Source of the DNA: Lampris incognitus
Taxonomy: Eukaryota; Chordata; Actinopteri; Lampriformes; Lampridae
Reading direction: 5' to 3'
NCBI RefSeq assembly: GCF_029633865.1
Contig: NC_079213.1
Coordinates: 109,664,582 to 109,728,581 of the forward strand
DNA: 64,000 nucleotides
A program made the position numbers and the translations under genes. Positions 55,223-64,000 of the stretch are shown here, one piece after another (within the stretch, counting starts at the first letter, position 1; each line of letters begins with the position of its first letter). The notes beneath the pieces are model-generated. The model was not told the origin of the DNA. It saw only the letters and a list, made by a program, of their open reading frames with translations, and ran no database searches.

Positions 55223-56000
55223 AAGACTGGTTCATTAATATGCTTTGCTGTTGTTAGCGTTTCGACTTTGTTGTCGTTAGCTGAGTTCAATGTGTATTTG
55301 CCCTCAACTGCTTGGGCTATTTTAATGGAGAGCATGCCTATGTTCCCTCAGCCCTATTTCACTGAACTTACCGAAACTGAACCTAACCTACCTTACCCTC
55401 CCTTAACCTGACTTAACCTCAAGCTCTACTCAACCTTAACCAATAGCTAACCTATTCGATAGCTGACCCACTGGGCTGAGGGGACACGGCTGACCCAACA
55501 TTTTAATGCTAGCTATCTATGCTAGCTAAAGTTGGGTATTACAGGCAGCAGCTGGCAGCAGGAAGCAGCTGGTGCTAGACAGCTAATGTTAGCTAAACTG
55601 GCTGTGTGTTACAGGTGACACTTTGATAAATATTGGTCTATTTTGTGTACAGTCACAGATCAATGTGTACAGTAAGGCCAGCCAATTTTCATATTGGTGA
55701 GTAAATAATGAATGAATGATGATTTATTTTGAGCGTGTAAATAAACAGGATATAACATACGGATAAGCCATTGCCAATAGTCTGAAGTGATCAACAAATC
55801 CACACATCAAACTCAGCAAACAAATCTCTGTATGCGTCAGATTATTTGTTACGTGGTGGAAAAGCAGTAGGAGGAAGTATACACTTATTTTTTCCTACCC
55901 CTTCTCACTTACTCTTAAGTTAAGTCAGCTACTATACATTTAAAATTCACTTTCCCCTGTGTAGTTCAAATTCAATGCAAGTTGTGCTGCACAATACAAA
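55223..56000. other. AT-rich unique sequence
   Basis: Contains degenerate CCTTAACC-type repeats near 55385..55450 and GCTAGCTA motifs. No gene was recognised. Confidence 0.35.
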
Positions 56001-56179
56001 GTCAATTACTGTGAACAATAGGAGAAAAAGAGAGAAAAAAACATCAAAACACGACAGAAAGAGAAAAACACGTCCTAATGTCATGTACCAAGAATAAACA
56101 GATCTCAGTGTTAAGTACAACCCAAATATCCACTCGGTGTCATAGGAGGAAAAATGAAAAAGAAAATGTAATAAGAAAT

Positions 56180-56650
56180 GTTTAGAGATAAATAAAACGT
56201 AGACAGTTAACACAACCTTCGTTAGCCCTATGTCTCTTGAAAATCAGACCTTTGTACTTCTTCTTGAATTGCAGGATGTTTGTGCATTGTTTGAGTTCCA
56301 TGCAGAAACTCTTCCACAAGTTTACCCCACAGATTGAAATGCCCAAGCCCTTCAAAGCTGTACGAACACATAATTTCTTGAAGTTTGATTTCCCTCTCAA
56401 ATTATATTCCCCTTCTCTATCTCGGAGTATGTTTTTTGTATATTACTCAGTAGTAGATTGTTTCTTGCTTTGAACATTATTTGTGCTGTGTTGCATTCTA
56501 TTAAATCCCTGAACTTCAAGCCAGTTGACTTTAAAAATAGCTTGTTGGTGTGTTCACTTTATCCTACATTATTAACTATCTTATGGCTCTTTTTTGTGGT
56601 ATACATAATGGTTGTAGGTTGGTTTTGTAGGTGTTACCCCATACCACCCC
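56180..56650 (-). pseudogene. LINE C-terminal fragment (broken)
   Basis: Minus frames read KSNFKKLCVRTALKGLGISI, CGVNLWKSFCMELKQC and NILQFKKKYKGLIF, the end of a widespread fish LINE ORF2; the adjoining GGTGTTACCCCATACCACCC belongs to the same family. No intact RT. Confidence 0.65.
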
Positions 56651-56663
56651 ACATTGATCGCTC

Positions 56664-57005
56664 ATTGAATAGCAAAATTGAAAAAGTGAAAATATTACCT
56701 GAAAAACAAAACGGAAAACACATATTGCTAATCTAACAAACGTACCAAGGCCTATAAAACGTGATGTGTATATATATATATATATGTATATATATAAAAC
56801 TGAAAATAAATATTGAAACAGTTCCAAACAACAACCGGAGCTTAAAAACTACTAGAACAACCAACGATCGGTTTTTAAACTCTATATTCTGTCAAGATAA
56901 ATACCCAAATGAGATATTAATGCACTGCATATGTTAGTACGTCTGTGAAGAAACAACTGACACCAAAATTAACATTTTAAAAACTTTAATACTATTTTTC
57001 AAACA
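56664..57005. repeat. Left repeat flanking the CARF-like gene (order Y-W-X)
   Basis: Three blocks, Y (56664..56768, AAGTGAAAATATTACCTG), W (56798..56838, AACAGTTCCAAACAACAACC) and X (56870..57005, GACACCAAAATTAACATTTT), recur in inverted form at 60060..60485. Read outward from the gene, the order is X-W-Y here and W-Y-X there, a cyclic permutation as expected for a tandem unit of about 340 bp. A (TA)n tract interrupts at 56769..56795. Confidence 0.8.
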
Positions 57006-57007
57006 AT

Positions 57008-59369
57008 TTAAAATCGCAGGTGTCCAACGCCTGTAAATACTGCAACACCTCGGTGGTAGTCATGCTGCGTCTCAAACGGCGGCTGTTGGCCGTATAGGTG
57101 CATCAGCCTTTGCTGCCATGTCTTCTGCAGGCAGAAGAGCAGCTTAGTGGAGGAGCCATCATCTTCTTCCTGACTGGGTCGGTATTTGATCTGGCAGTCA
57201 TGGAGTGCTGTCCACTAGCCCCTATAAATTCATATAAAGCTTGTCTTATTATAGGCATTGGCTTTGGTCACATCCTAGTTCAAACATATTCTACCTAATA
57301 TGGGGAGAGTGGCCTACATTATTCAGTGGCATGAAGGCTGAAGCTAAATGCAACCAATTTTGTTTCAGTTCTATAAAAACATCTCCTACCAACAGCTATG
57401 TTACCTGCAGATTGACTTGGTCAATGCTTGACTGTCTTTTGGTCTCCTTTGTCTTCCTGATTAGATTTCTGATGTCTTTATCAAGGGGGTAAAACCTCCT
57501 CCTTGTTGGCGGAGGGGGAGCCTCTCCTCTGAACAGCTCAGACACAAAGATCAAGATGTGTCTCCTGACTTCACTGACTTTCCTAGCACCAAACAAGGCT
57601 AACTTTGCAATGTGCCTCTGTATCCTGGGGTCCACTGACTCACGGACCTCAGCTGCCTAAAGCGAGCAACACATTATCATGTCTCTTTCAGAGAATCACT
57701 GGAACGCTTTGATTATGCAATTCTTCATATAAAAACAACAGATTTCTATGTCAGTCCTAAAAGTAAATGATGTAGGCATTGCAACTGACCTCTCCTACCA
57801 CCGGATGGTTTTTGTGCTCCTCGATCTCTGGGAAGCATGCAACATACTGCTCCTCAAACTTTACAGCCGAGGGGTTTGTTGCTAGTAGGAATTTTGGTAA
57901 CACTTTATTATGGGGAACATAAAAACACTTAATTACTAGTGAATTAGTAATGATCAAGATGTCACTTTAGTATGGGGAACATATGCTAAGTAACAAAAAC
58001 TTAATTTAGAGTAATTTAACACTATTAACACTTGTAGTTTTGCGTGTTGTTATGTAAGAACAGACCATATTCATTAAGTGTTACTAGGGGAGAATAACTC
58101 TTCTTGTGGTACTACCACCTTATAAAGGCCATACTAAGCAAAGCATATTGAGATGGTACTACTAATAAGCAATAATTCTGAGGTTATAGAGGGAAAACTC
58201 ATAGTTAATGGCTTACTGGTTGTATAATAAGGCCATGCAGAATAAGACATTAATGAGTACGTAATAATGACCAATTAAGAACCAATATGTTGCTAATTTG
58301 CATGCTAATAAGCACCTAATTAATGGTGACTACATTCCCCATACTAAAGTGTTACCGGAATTTTAAATGTTTGGCGCTCTCCGTCCTCTGTTTCTGCAGT
58401 TCCCCAGGTATCTGAAAAACAAACAATACTGAAGCAATCCTGCTTAAGAGGCAGTAAAATAGATAGGGCACTGTAAGAATAGGTTGTGCCTATTGATTAA
58501 ATATTAACAAAGAAAATAATTGAAAATACCTTGTGACCAGGGAATCTGATCAGATGGCCTACAAAGATTCTGGCTGGGCAGTCCAATTTCTTCGAATCCT
58601 GAAGAATACGTCTCCTCTCTGTACAAGAGTGGTCTGAGTGGTCTTCAAGCTAAGGAGAGATATGGAAAGAATAACATTACTGAAAATACACCCTGCATAA
58701 TGCCAGAACAGAAGTACAAAACCACTATTCAAATTGTTTATTTACATACCAGTGGTGGTTGTTGTTTTGTCTCCTTTATTTTTAATTTTTTTGTTTGTTT
58801 TTGTCTTTACCCTGGTGGCAAGGGTACACCTTCCTTCCTACTGCCACCATGAAGGGTACTCCATCAAACAGCACGTATTTGAGCGCCCACATTATTTTCT
58901 TCGATCCAGGTTTGGGATCTGTGAGTGAGTTGGCTAGAGTTCATCAGTGGCCTAATATTGCTATTACATTAACGTTAGCCAACATCAGCCATGTTCCTCA
59001 GAATATGCATGGACAGTGAGCACTTATTATATTTATTGTATTGTTGTATTTATTGCATTAATTGTATTTATGTATTATTATATTTACATCTGTTCGTCGC
59101 TTTGGATAAAAGCGTCTGCCAAATATAAGTAATGTAATGTAATAATGTAATGACAGTCTGTTGCTAGCCTAACGTATAACGTTAGATATAGTTGACTAGC
59201 ATTTAACGTTAGCTGACTATGACAACTCACCCTGCTGACCAACGACAGTTTGTCGTAACGACAAATTTCGCGAGTGTTTCCTCCCCCAATTTATTTTCTT
59301 TAAATTTCCCTCAAACAACTGATATGAAGGGAAACTTTGAAAGTAGCCGGTGTCTTCTTCTGCCGCCAT
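57008..59369 (-). CDS. Six-exon CARF/ALS2CR8-like gene, exon 4 split by a MITE
   Basis: Reconstructed by eye from GT/AG sites with matching phases: exon 1 59231..59369 (ATG at 59369, donor GTGAGT), exon 2 58811..58918, exon 3 58530..58642, exon 4 58357..58411 plus 57790..57887, exon 5 57405..57656, exon 6 57008..57190 (TAA). Without the MITE and one target copy, the total is 948 nt, 315 codons plus stop, no internal stop. Exon 3 has SKKLDCPARIFV and IRFPGH; exon 4 has TNPSAVKFEEQYVACFPEIE and EHKNHPVVGE; exon 5 has RKVSEVRRHILIFV and YPLDKDIRN. These match the pattern of the calcium-responsive transcription factor (ALS2CR8) domain, also found joined to MULE transposases in fish. Exon 6 has LLFCLQKTWQQRLM but ends before any catalytic core. 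The inserted 469 nt shift the frame, so this allele is probably broken unless the MITE is spliced out. Exon 1 and the exon 3 acceptor are the least certain. Confidence 0.6.
57896..58356. mobile_element. hAT-type MITE copy B inside exon 4, perfect 8-bp duplication
   Basis: Ends GGTAACACTTTATTATGGGG and CCCCATACTAAAGTGTTACC; flanks GGAATTTT at 57888..57895 and 58357..58364. It is the inverse of the element at 40696..41227, with one fewer sub-terminal unit. Removing it with one flank restores an in-frame exon of 153 nt. Confidence 0.95.
59030..59155 (+). mobile_element. LINE 3' tail in intron 1
   Basis: CGTCGCTTTGGATAAAAGCG then TCTGCCAAATATAAGTAATG, ending (TAATG)n: the common 3' tail of fish L2-like retroposons. 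Confidence 0.75.
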
Positions 59370-59691
59370 GTCTACTACCACAGACGCCTTCACCTATCGC
59401 CATGGCAACAAAATCCACCCGGCGAGTTTGAGAATTTGCATCACTTCCGTTGGTAGCTGTATCCTATCTAGCCACAGCCCTCCTGGTTGCTTATTTTACG
59501 TTGATCTGATATTGTTTTTCCCAGTCCCTTACCAAAATATCTAATAACAAAAAGGCCATGAAAACATCTCTCATCTTGGAAAAAAACATCAAACACATTA
59601 CAGAAATGACCTGCTTGATTTTACATTGTCTTTTTCTGAAAGAGTCCTAACATAGTGGCTCTTGTTATCATCGTCTGATCATCGACCTCAT

Positions 59692-59721
59692 AAAGGTTAA
59701 CACATTTTTGTGTTAACCTTT
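59692..59721. repeat. 13-bp perfect hairpin
   Basis: AAAGGTTAACACA is inverted as TGTGTTAACCTTT with a 4-nt T loop. It could be a short regulatory palindrome or a MITE remnant. Confidence 0.8.
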
Positions 59722-59876
59722 CCTTGTTTACGTATTTATTGCATTTTATTTCTTTTATTTCCCCTTTTTTTCATTGTGTTATATTTAGACTATAATTACT
59801 ACGTTTTAATGTTTTGACTCTCCCCTGTACTGAAACTCTGACATTGTATTGTTGCAATGTAAAAAACAAATGTACA

Positions 59877-59970
59877 TCCCCCGCTTGCCGCCCAATGACT
59901 GCTGGGATAGGCTCCAGCATCCCCGCGACCCTGAGAGCAGGACAAGCGGTTAGGATAGATGGATGGATCC
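59877..59970 (+). mobile_element. 3' fragment of the GGATGG-tailed tRNA-SINE
   Basis: ATGACTGCTGGGATAGGCTC, CAGCATCCCCGCGACCCTGA and tail ATGGATGGAT. Confidence 0.82.
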
Positions 59971-60059
59971 TATCATAATTTTTTGTGCAATTGATCTAAA
60001 ACTCGTTTTAATGCAAATATATGCAGTTTTAGGAACATTCAGGGCAGGTCTGTGTCTCT

Positions 60060-60485
60060 CTCTCTCTCTCTTTTTTTTTTTTTACAAATCCAAAACGGTC
60101 GAAATGACCGCCATGGTCATTCTTGTATTTTTTTTTATTATTTTTTTAAGTTTTGGTCGTTGTTTGGGACTGTTTTAATGGTTATTTTCAGTTCTCTCTT
60201 CTTCTTTTTTTTACATTTCACGTTTTATAGGCCTTGTTACGTTTGTTAGATTAGCAACATGTGTTTTTCGTTTTGTTTTTAAGGTAATATTTTCACTTTT
60301 TCAATGTTGCTATTCAAGTTTGACCATGTCTCTCTGAAGTTTGAATTGTTTAAAAATAGTAATATAGTTTTTAAAATGTTAATTTTGGTGTCAGTCATTT
60401 CCTAACAGACATACTAATATATGCAATGCATTAATAGCTCAACTGGGTATTTATCTTGAACTCAGATTATAGAGTTTATAAACTG
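60060..60485. repeat. Right repeat flanking the CARF-like gene (order W-Y-X)
   Basis: Inverse of the blocks at 56664..57005: W at about 60155..60195, Y at 60225..60330, X at 60335..60480, preceded by the degraded end of a further X copy. Inverted placement on both sides of the gene suggests long terminal inverted repeats of a DNA transposon that carries the gene. Confidence 0.75.
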
Positions 60486-60607
60486 GCAGTCATTTTGAAT
60501 GCTCATGGTAAACATGCCAGATTGTAGGAATACTGCTAATTTACATCCGGTGTCCCTAGGCAGGTCAAAGCAAAAAATAAAAACAGGCACACCACAACAC
60601 AATACAA

Positions 60608-61019
60608 TAACACTAAAAGGTAAAACTTTCTACGAAGCTTGCATCTATAACGCCCTATACGTGTAGCTATATGTAATTGTAAGATTCATTATAACCATGT
60701 ATACACCCTCACAACACCTCATAACCACCTTTATGATACATTATGTCAATTTAAAACGGATCTATGCAGTATAAATATGTCATCCTTAGCCTGTTTATCT
60801 GTCAAATGTCATAATGCATCATAGCCAACTTGTTTTGCTGAAGTTTTGTAGAGATGCATAATGAGACTTCAGTGCTATTTCACAGTCTTCAGCATAGCCG
60901 TTAGTCATTGTAATACACATTATAGGAAAGTTTGGGCGTTATAGGTGCAATAAATGCTTATAGGGCGTTATAGATGCTTAAAGGGCGTTATAGATGCAAG
61001 CTTCATAGAAAGTGTTACC
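60608..61019. mobile_element. hAT-type MITE with 8-bp duplication
   Basis: Inverted arms: AAGCTTGCATCTATAACGCC on the left, GGGCGTTATAGATGCAAGCT on the right, with extra GGGCGTTATAGATGC units near 60960..61000. Outer right end AGTGTTACC; the left end reads TAACACT with a small insertion. Flanks CAATACAA at 60600..60607 and 61020..61027. Confidence 0.82.
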
Positions 61020-61059
61020 CAATACAACATAATACAATGAAACACATAACACACAAGTG

Positions 61060-62130
61060 ATTGATATAATCAGCAGGACAAAGCTGGACTGAGCTCACAC
61101 CGATCAAAAATGGTCACAAATTTAGTGTAATTTGAGCAACTTTTTTTAAAATGGGCTTTAAAAGTGGGAAATGTGGGGCATTCCTTTTTTTTTTTTTGCA
61201 GTCTTGTCATTATCTGTAAAATATTGAGGGCAGCTTGGGCTTCTAGATCAGCTTCTAATAATACTATTAAACACGCCATATACCTTTGGGGTTGTTTTTA
61301 TTGGTCTCTATTTCTTTATTATAGTATTCCTTCTTGCATATCCTGATAATGTTAGTTAGCTTGGTTTTATATTTTTTATATTTTATTCCTGCTTCAATGG
61401 TTCTGCGCTTTATGAAATTTTTATAGAGCTTATTTTTTTATAACAAGTATTACATAGTCCTTTTGTGACCCATGGACTTTCTTCATATTTCCATTTCTGT
61501 TGAATTGTTCTATTGGGCGATTTTTTTTTATCATATAAGGATTGAAATATGTTTAGGAATGGATCGTGAGCTTTATTAGGGTCTTTTTCTTTGTATACTA
61601 TATGTTAGTAATTCATCTTTAAAAGCATTCATGGAGTCCTCTGTTCTTCCTCTTATACATTTAATGTTGTATGGAATGTTGTTCTTCCTAAAATTACAGT
61701 CATAGGCTATAAAAACTGGTAGATAGTCACTGATGTCATTTATTAAAAGCCCGCTCTCTGTGTGGCCTAATGTTTGTGAATATATTGTCTATTAAGGTGG
61801 CACAGTGTGGTGTGATTCTGCTAGGTCTAGTGATTTTAGGCTATAAACCCATACTATACATTGCATTAATGAACTCTTCTGTCTCATTGTGCTTATTTGG
61901 ATTTAACAGGTCCACATTGAAATCCCCACATATGAACGTATTCTTTTGTGTTGATTTTGAATACGTTTCTTCTACAGTCCTTAAATATTTCAATATTTGA
62001 TCCCGGTAATTGCATTCTTCTTTTTTTTCCAAACAGATTTCAATTGAGATACAGTCCAGCATACATAAATGAGTAGTTTTGGTAGCCCAAACCTTTACTC
62101 TGTTCGTTGTTTGCATTCGCCTCTTGGATA
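61060..62130 (-). pseudogene. Non-LTR retrotransposon, endonuclease and linker (broken)
   Basis: The minus frame at 61841..62116 reads NTFICGDFNVDLLNPNKHNE and EFINAMYSMGL, the endonuclease GDFN block of a fish LINE. Downstream to about 61060 the linker appears in pieces (SPWVTKGL, YNKEIETNKNNPKG, WRVLNSI-like) with many stops. No RT. Confidence 0.7.
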
Positions 62131-62584
62131 TCCTTCATCTATTCTAGGAACTGTAGTGCACTTGGCTGTCAGTGTGTAATGTCAGTATGTTTGGGGGCGA
62201 ATAATGGATGTCAGTTCTACCAGTGACAACCTTGTTGATGTCGGCACTGATGTCAGTATTTCTTGTTTCTAATGTGCTGCAATATGGCGTGGAGTAGCTA
62301 TATCCATAGGTCTAACACGGTCTCAGTATTTGAGAAAATGTGCATCGGTGGTGTGCTTGACAGACATATCTTAGACATGTTGGTTATGAGGCTTTCATAA
62401 ACTTTTTATTGTTTTACATGTCATTCATGTAATCAGGTTAACGTTATAGCATTGCAACACACATAAAAAAGCGATCCTTAAAGGGATGCCTTTTACCCCT
62501 ATCGGCAGTATATGGCCCACTGGAAAAAGGCATGAACGCGTTGAACCCATTGTCCCCAGCACTTTTCAAAACAAACTAACCCCC
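62131..62584. other. Unique spacer, nothing recognised
   Basis: No gene, repeat or motif was identified. Confidence 0.35.
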
Positions 62585-62775
62585 ATAGAATAGAATAGAA
62601 TATTCTTTATTAGTCATTTTGTACATACATACAAATGAAATTTACTCTCTGTATTTAACCCATCCTAGCTGTTTAGCTAGGAGCAGTGGGCAGCCGCCAT
62701 GCAGTGCCCAGGGACCAACTCCAGTAGGGACGTCGTCCTTAGCCAAAGGGCCCTTGCTGAGGTAAGGTGCTACCC
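62585..62775 (-). mobile_element. 3' part of the TCTTTATT-tailed tRNA-SINE
   Basis: AGAATATTCTTTATTAGTCA, AACCCATCCTAGCTGTTTAG and CAGTGGGCAGCCGCCATGCA match 34245..34380. The tRNA head is missing. Confidence 0.85.
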
Positions 62776-62793
62776 CTCTACAGCCTGCGGTTG

Positions 62794-62835
62794 CAGTTTA
62801 GCGTCTTACCCTGTCCTGGGTAAGACGCTAAACTG
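62794..62835. repeat. Perfect 18-bp hairpin, 6-nt loop
   Basis: CAGTTTAGCGTCTTACCC is exactly inverted as GGGTAAGACGCTAAACTG around TGTCCT. Located at the break point of the SINE fragment. Confidence 0.9.
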
Positions 62836-62975
62836 TACATATGCATATTGTTATAAGGTTAGAGTATTTCATGTGTCCACTATAACCTTATAACAATATG
62901 CATATTGTTATGAGGTTAGAGTATTTTACGTGTCCATGCATATTGTTATAAGGTTATAGAGTATTTCACGTGTCC
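62836..62975. repeat. Three tandem units with a palindrome
   Basis: GCATATTGTTATAAGGTTAG followed by AGTATTTCATGTGTCCA recurs three times. Between units 1 and 2, TAACCTTATAACAATATG is inverted as CATATTGTTATGAGGTTA, a 36-bp near-palindrome centred on ATGCAT. Confidence 0.85.
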
Positions 62976-62979
62976 ACTA

Positions 62980-64000
62980 ATGGCATAAATCATACACTCA
63001 TCATGCACGGAGCTGCTCTCAGTGGGTTTTGCCTCTGTGCTCACTTTTCACGTATGGACTGGGTGGAAATGAACCGTGACAATTAGCTGGAAGTCATCTA
63101 CAGCCAGCACACTGAATCAGCACCTCTGTTTTCTTTTTACACTCCTCAGAAACCAAATATCCTTGTTTTTTTCCACCTTCTGCTCGACTGCTAATCAATA
63201 TTCTCACCACTTAAAGCATTAATATCACATCTAATAGCCTCATCAGTGAAAGCGGATTGATTCTGGGGATAAACCTTGGACTTCCCGCTGAGCAGAGTGA
63301 TTGGGAAGAGATGCGCTCCGCTGAAGGTAATGAAATAATGTGCGTCAGGACTCTGAGCTGTTGCCACACTGTCTCATGAGCAAAGGGAGCAATATTAACC
63401 CTCTTCCCTCTCACACTTCCTCCTCCCACAAATCAAGAGAAAAAGCCAATGGAATTCTACCCGTAGACTCTTATGCCTTAATCCTAATTTCAAGATAAAC
63501 AAAATGGAAACCCTGCAAAGAAACCATGCAAGATTTACAGAAAACTTCTTTTCTCTGATTGTGGCTAATCTTGCTCCACAGCAAAGGGCTGCAGAGTCAA
63601 CCAGACCATATAAACTGATATATGATGATGTGTTTTGGTCACAGGGTTTTAGATATCATTACACACATACATACGTTGCATGACATATGGAAAAAAAGCA
63701 TAGGATATCATCTGACTTGTTGCGAATAATCTGTTTACCCGAAGATGTGGAGAGGCTACGTATGTAAAAACACCTGCCTCGCAAAGACGACTAACAAATT
63801 TTGCTTTTCTCAATGTGGTCCAGCCACACTAAATAGGAATTTGTTTATGTTAGGGGCATCTTCAGTGGACACTGGCCAAAATTATTTTGCAGGGGATCCA
63901 GCCAAAGCACAAAATCCATGATGTAGAAACAGAACACCACATTTCCCCACATATGCTGATCTGCTCACAGTAAATGCCACCAAACAGCACCATTTAATGT
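62980..64000. other. Unique sequence to the window end, no gene seen
   Basis: No repeat family was recognised. AT-rich homeodomain-like sites (AGCATTAATATC, near 63218) and balanced composition make 63060..63460 a reasonable place to look for conserved non-coding DNA. Short open frames have no known motifs. Confidence 0.35.

Larger units (their letters stand above)
59370..60059. other. Region upstream of the CARF-like gene
   Basis: Unique, with CACGGCGG-type and CATGGCGATAG sequences just upstream of the start codon. No TATA box in a fitting position was recognised. Holds a hairpin (59692..59721) and a SINE fragment (59877..59970). Confidence 0.3.

Noticed and set aside
55385..55450. CCTTAACC repeats as an interstitial telomere
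   Set aside because: Too degenerate; no run of exact TTAGGG units.

Overview
This is a 64-kb stretch of a vertebrate nuclear genome, almost certainly a teleost fish. It has no bacterial-style operons. It carries several families typical of fish genomes: L2- and RTE-type LINEs, tRNA-derived SINEs with GGATGG-type tails, hAT MITEs with 8-bp target duplications, and long CA/TC/AT microsatellites. Most of the window is nested transposable elements. No complete, undisturbed host gene was found.

Layout. 0-4.1 kb: a decayed DNA transposon with an rve-type integrase frame (three in-frame stops), with TTACATTATCAG-type motifs on both sides. 4.2-9.4 kb: an L2-clade LINE on the minus strand (GDS-esterase ORF1, endonuclease, reverse transcriptase), broken by an RTE LINE with a 16-bp target duplication. 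9.4-18.6 kb: mostly unique sequence with a tRNA-SINE, a hAT-type element triplicated together with its target duplication, a CpG-rich block with a full CRE, and a hAT MITE. 18.6-23 kb: a near-full-length but broken RTE LINE carrying two later insertions. 25.4-26.2 kb: a CA-rich minisatellite. 26.8-27.8 kb and 36.9-41.6 kb: miniature LTR elements (TRIM-like) whose ~150-bp LTRs contain a tRNA-like A-box/B-box core, as a head-to-tail array, a complete element and solo LTRs, mixed with hAT and Crypton-like gene remnants. 45-51 kb: further LINEs, an RTE copy and a nested MITE. 52.4-55.2 kb: a DNA element with inverted ends filled by a 76-bp minisatellite rich in ACGT. 57-59.4 kb: a six-exon gene on the minus strand resembling the CARF/ALS2CR8 family. 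Its exon phases fit exactly over 315 codons except for a hAT MITE inside exon 4; it is bracketed by inverted, permuted repeats. 60-64 kb: another MITE, LINE and SINE remnants, perfect hairpins, then unique sequence.

The most interesting items are the TRIM-like elements with a tRNA-like core in their LTRs, the CARF-like gene with an exonic MITE, and the locus triplication at 12.4-14.3 kb. All family names rest on motifs read by eye; no database search was possible.
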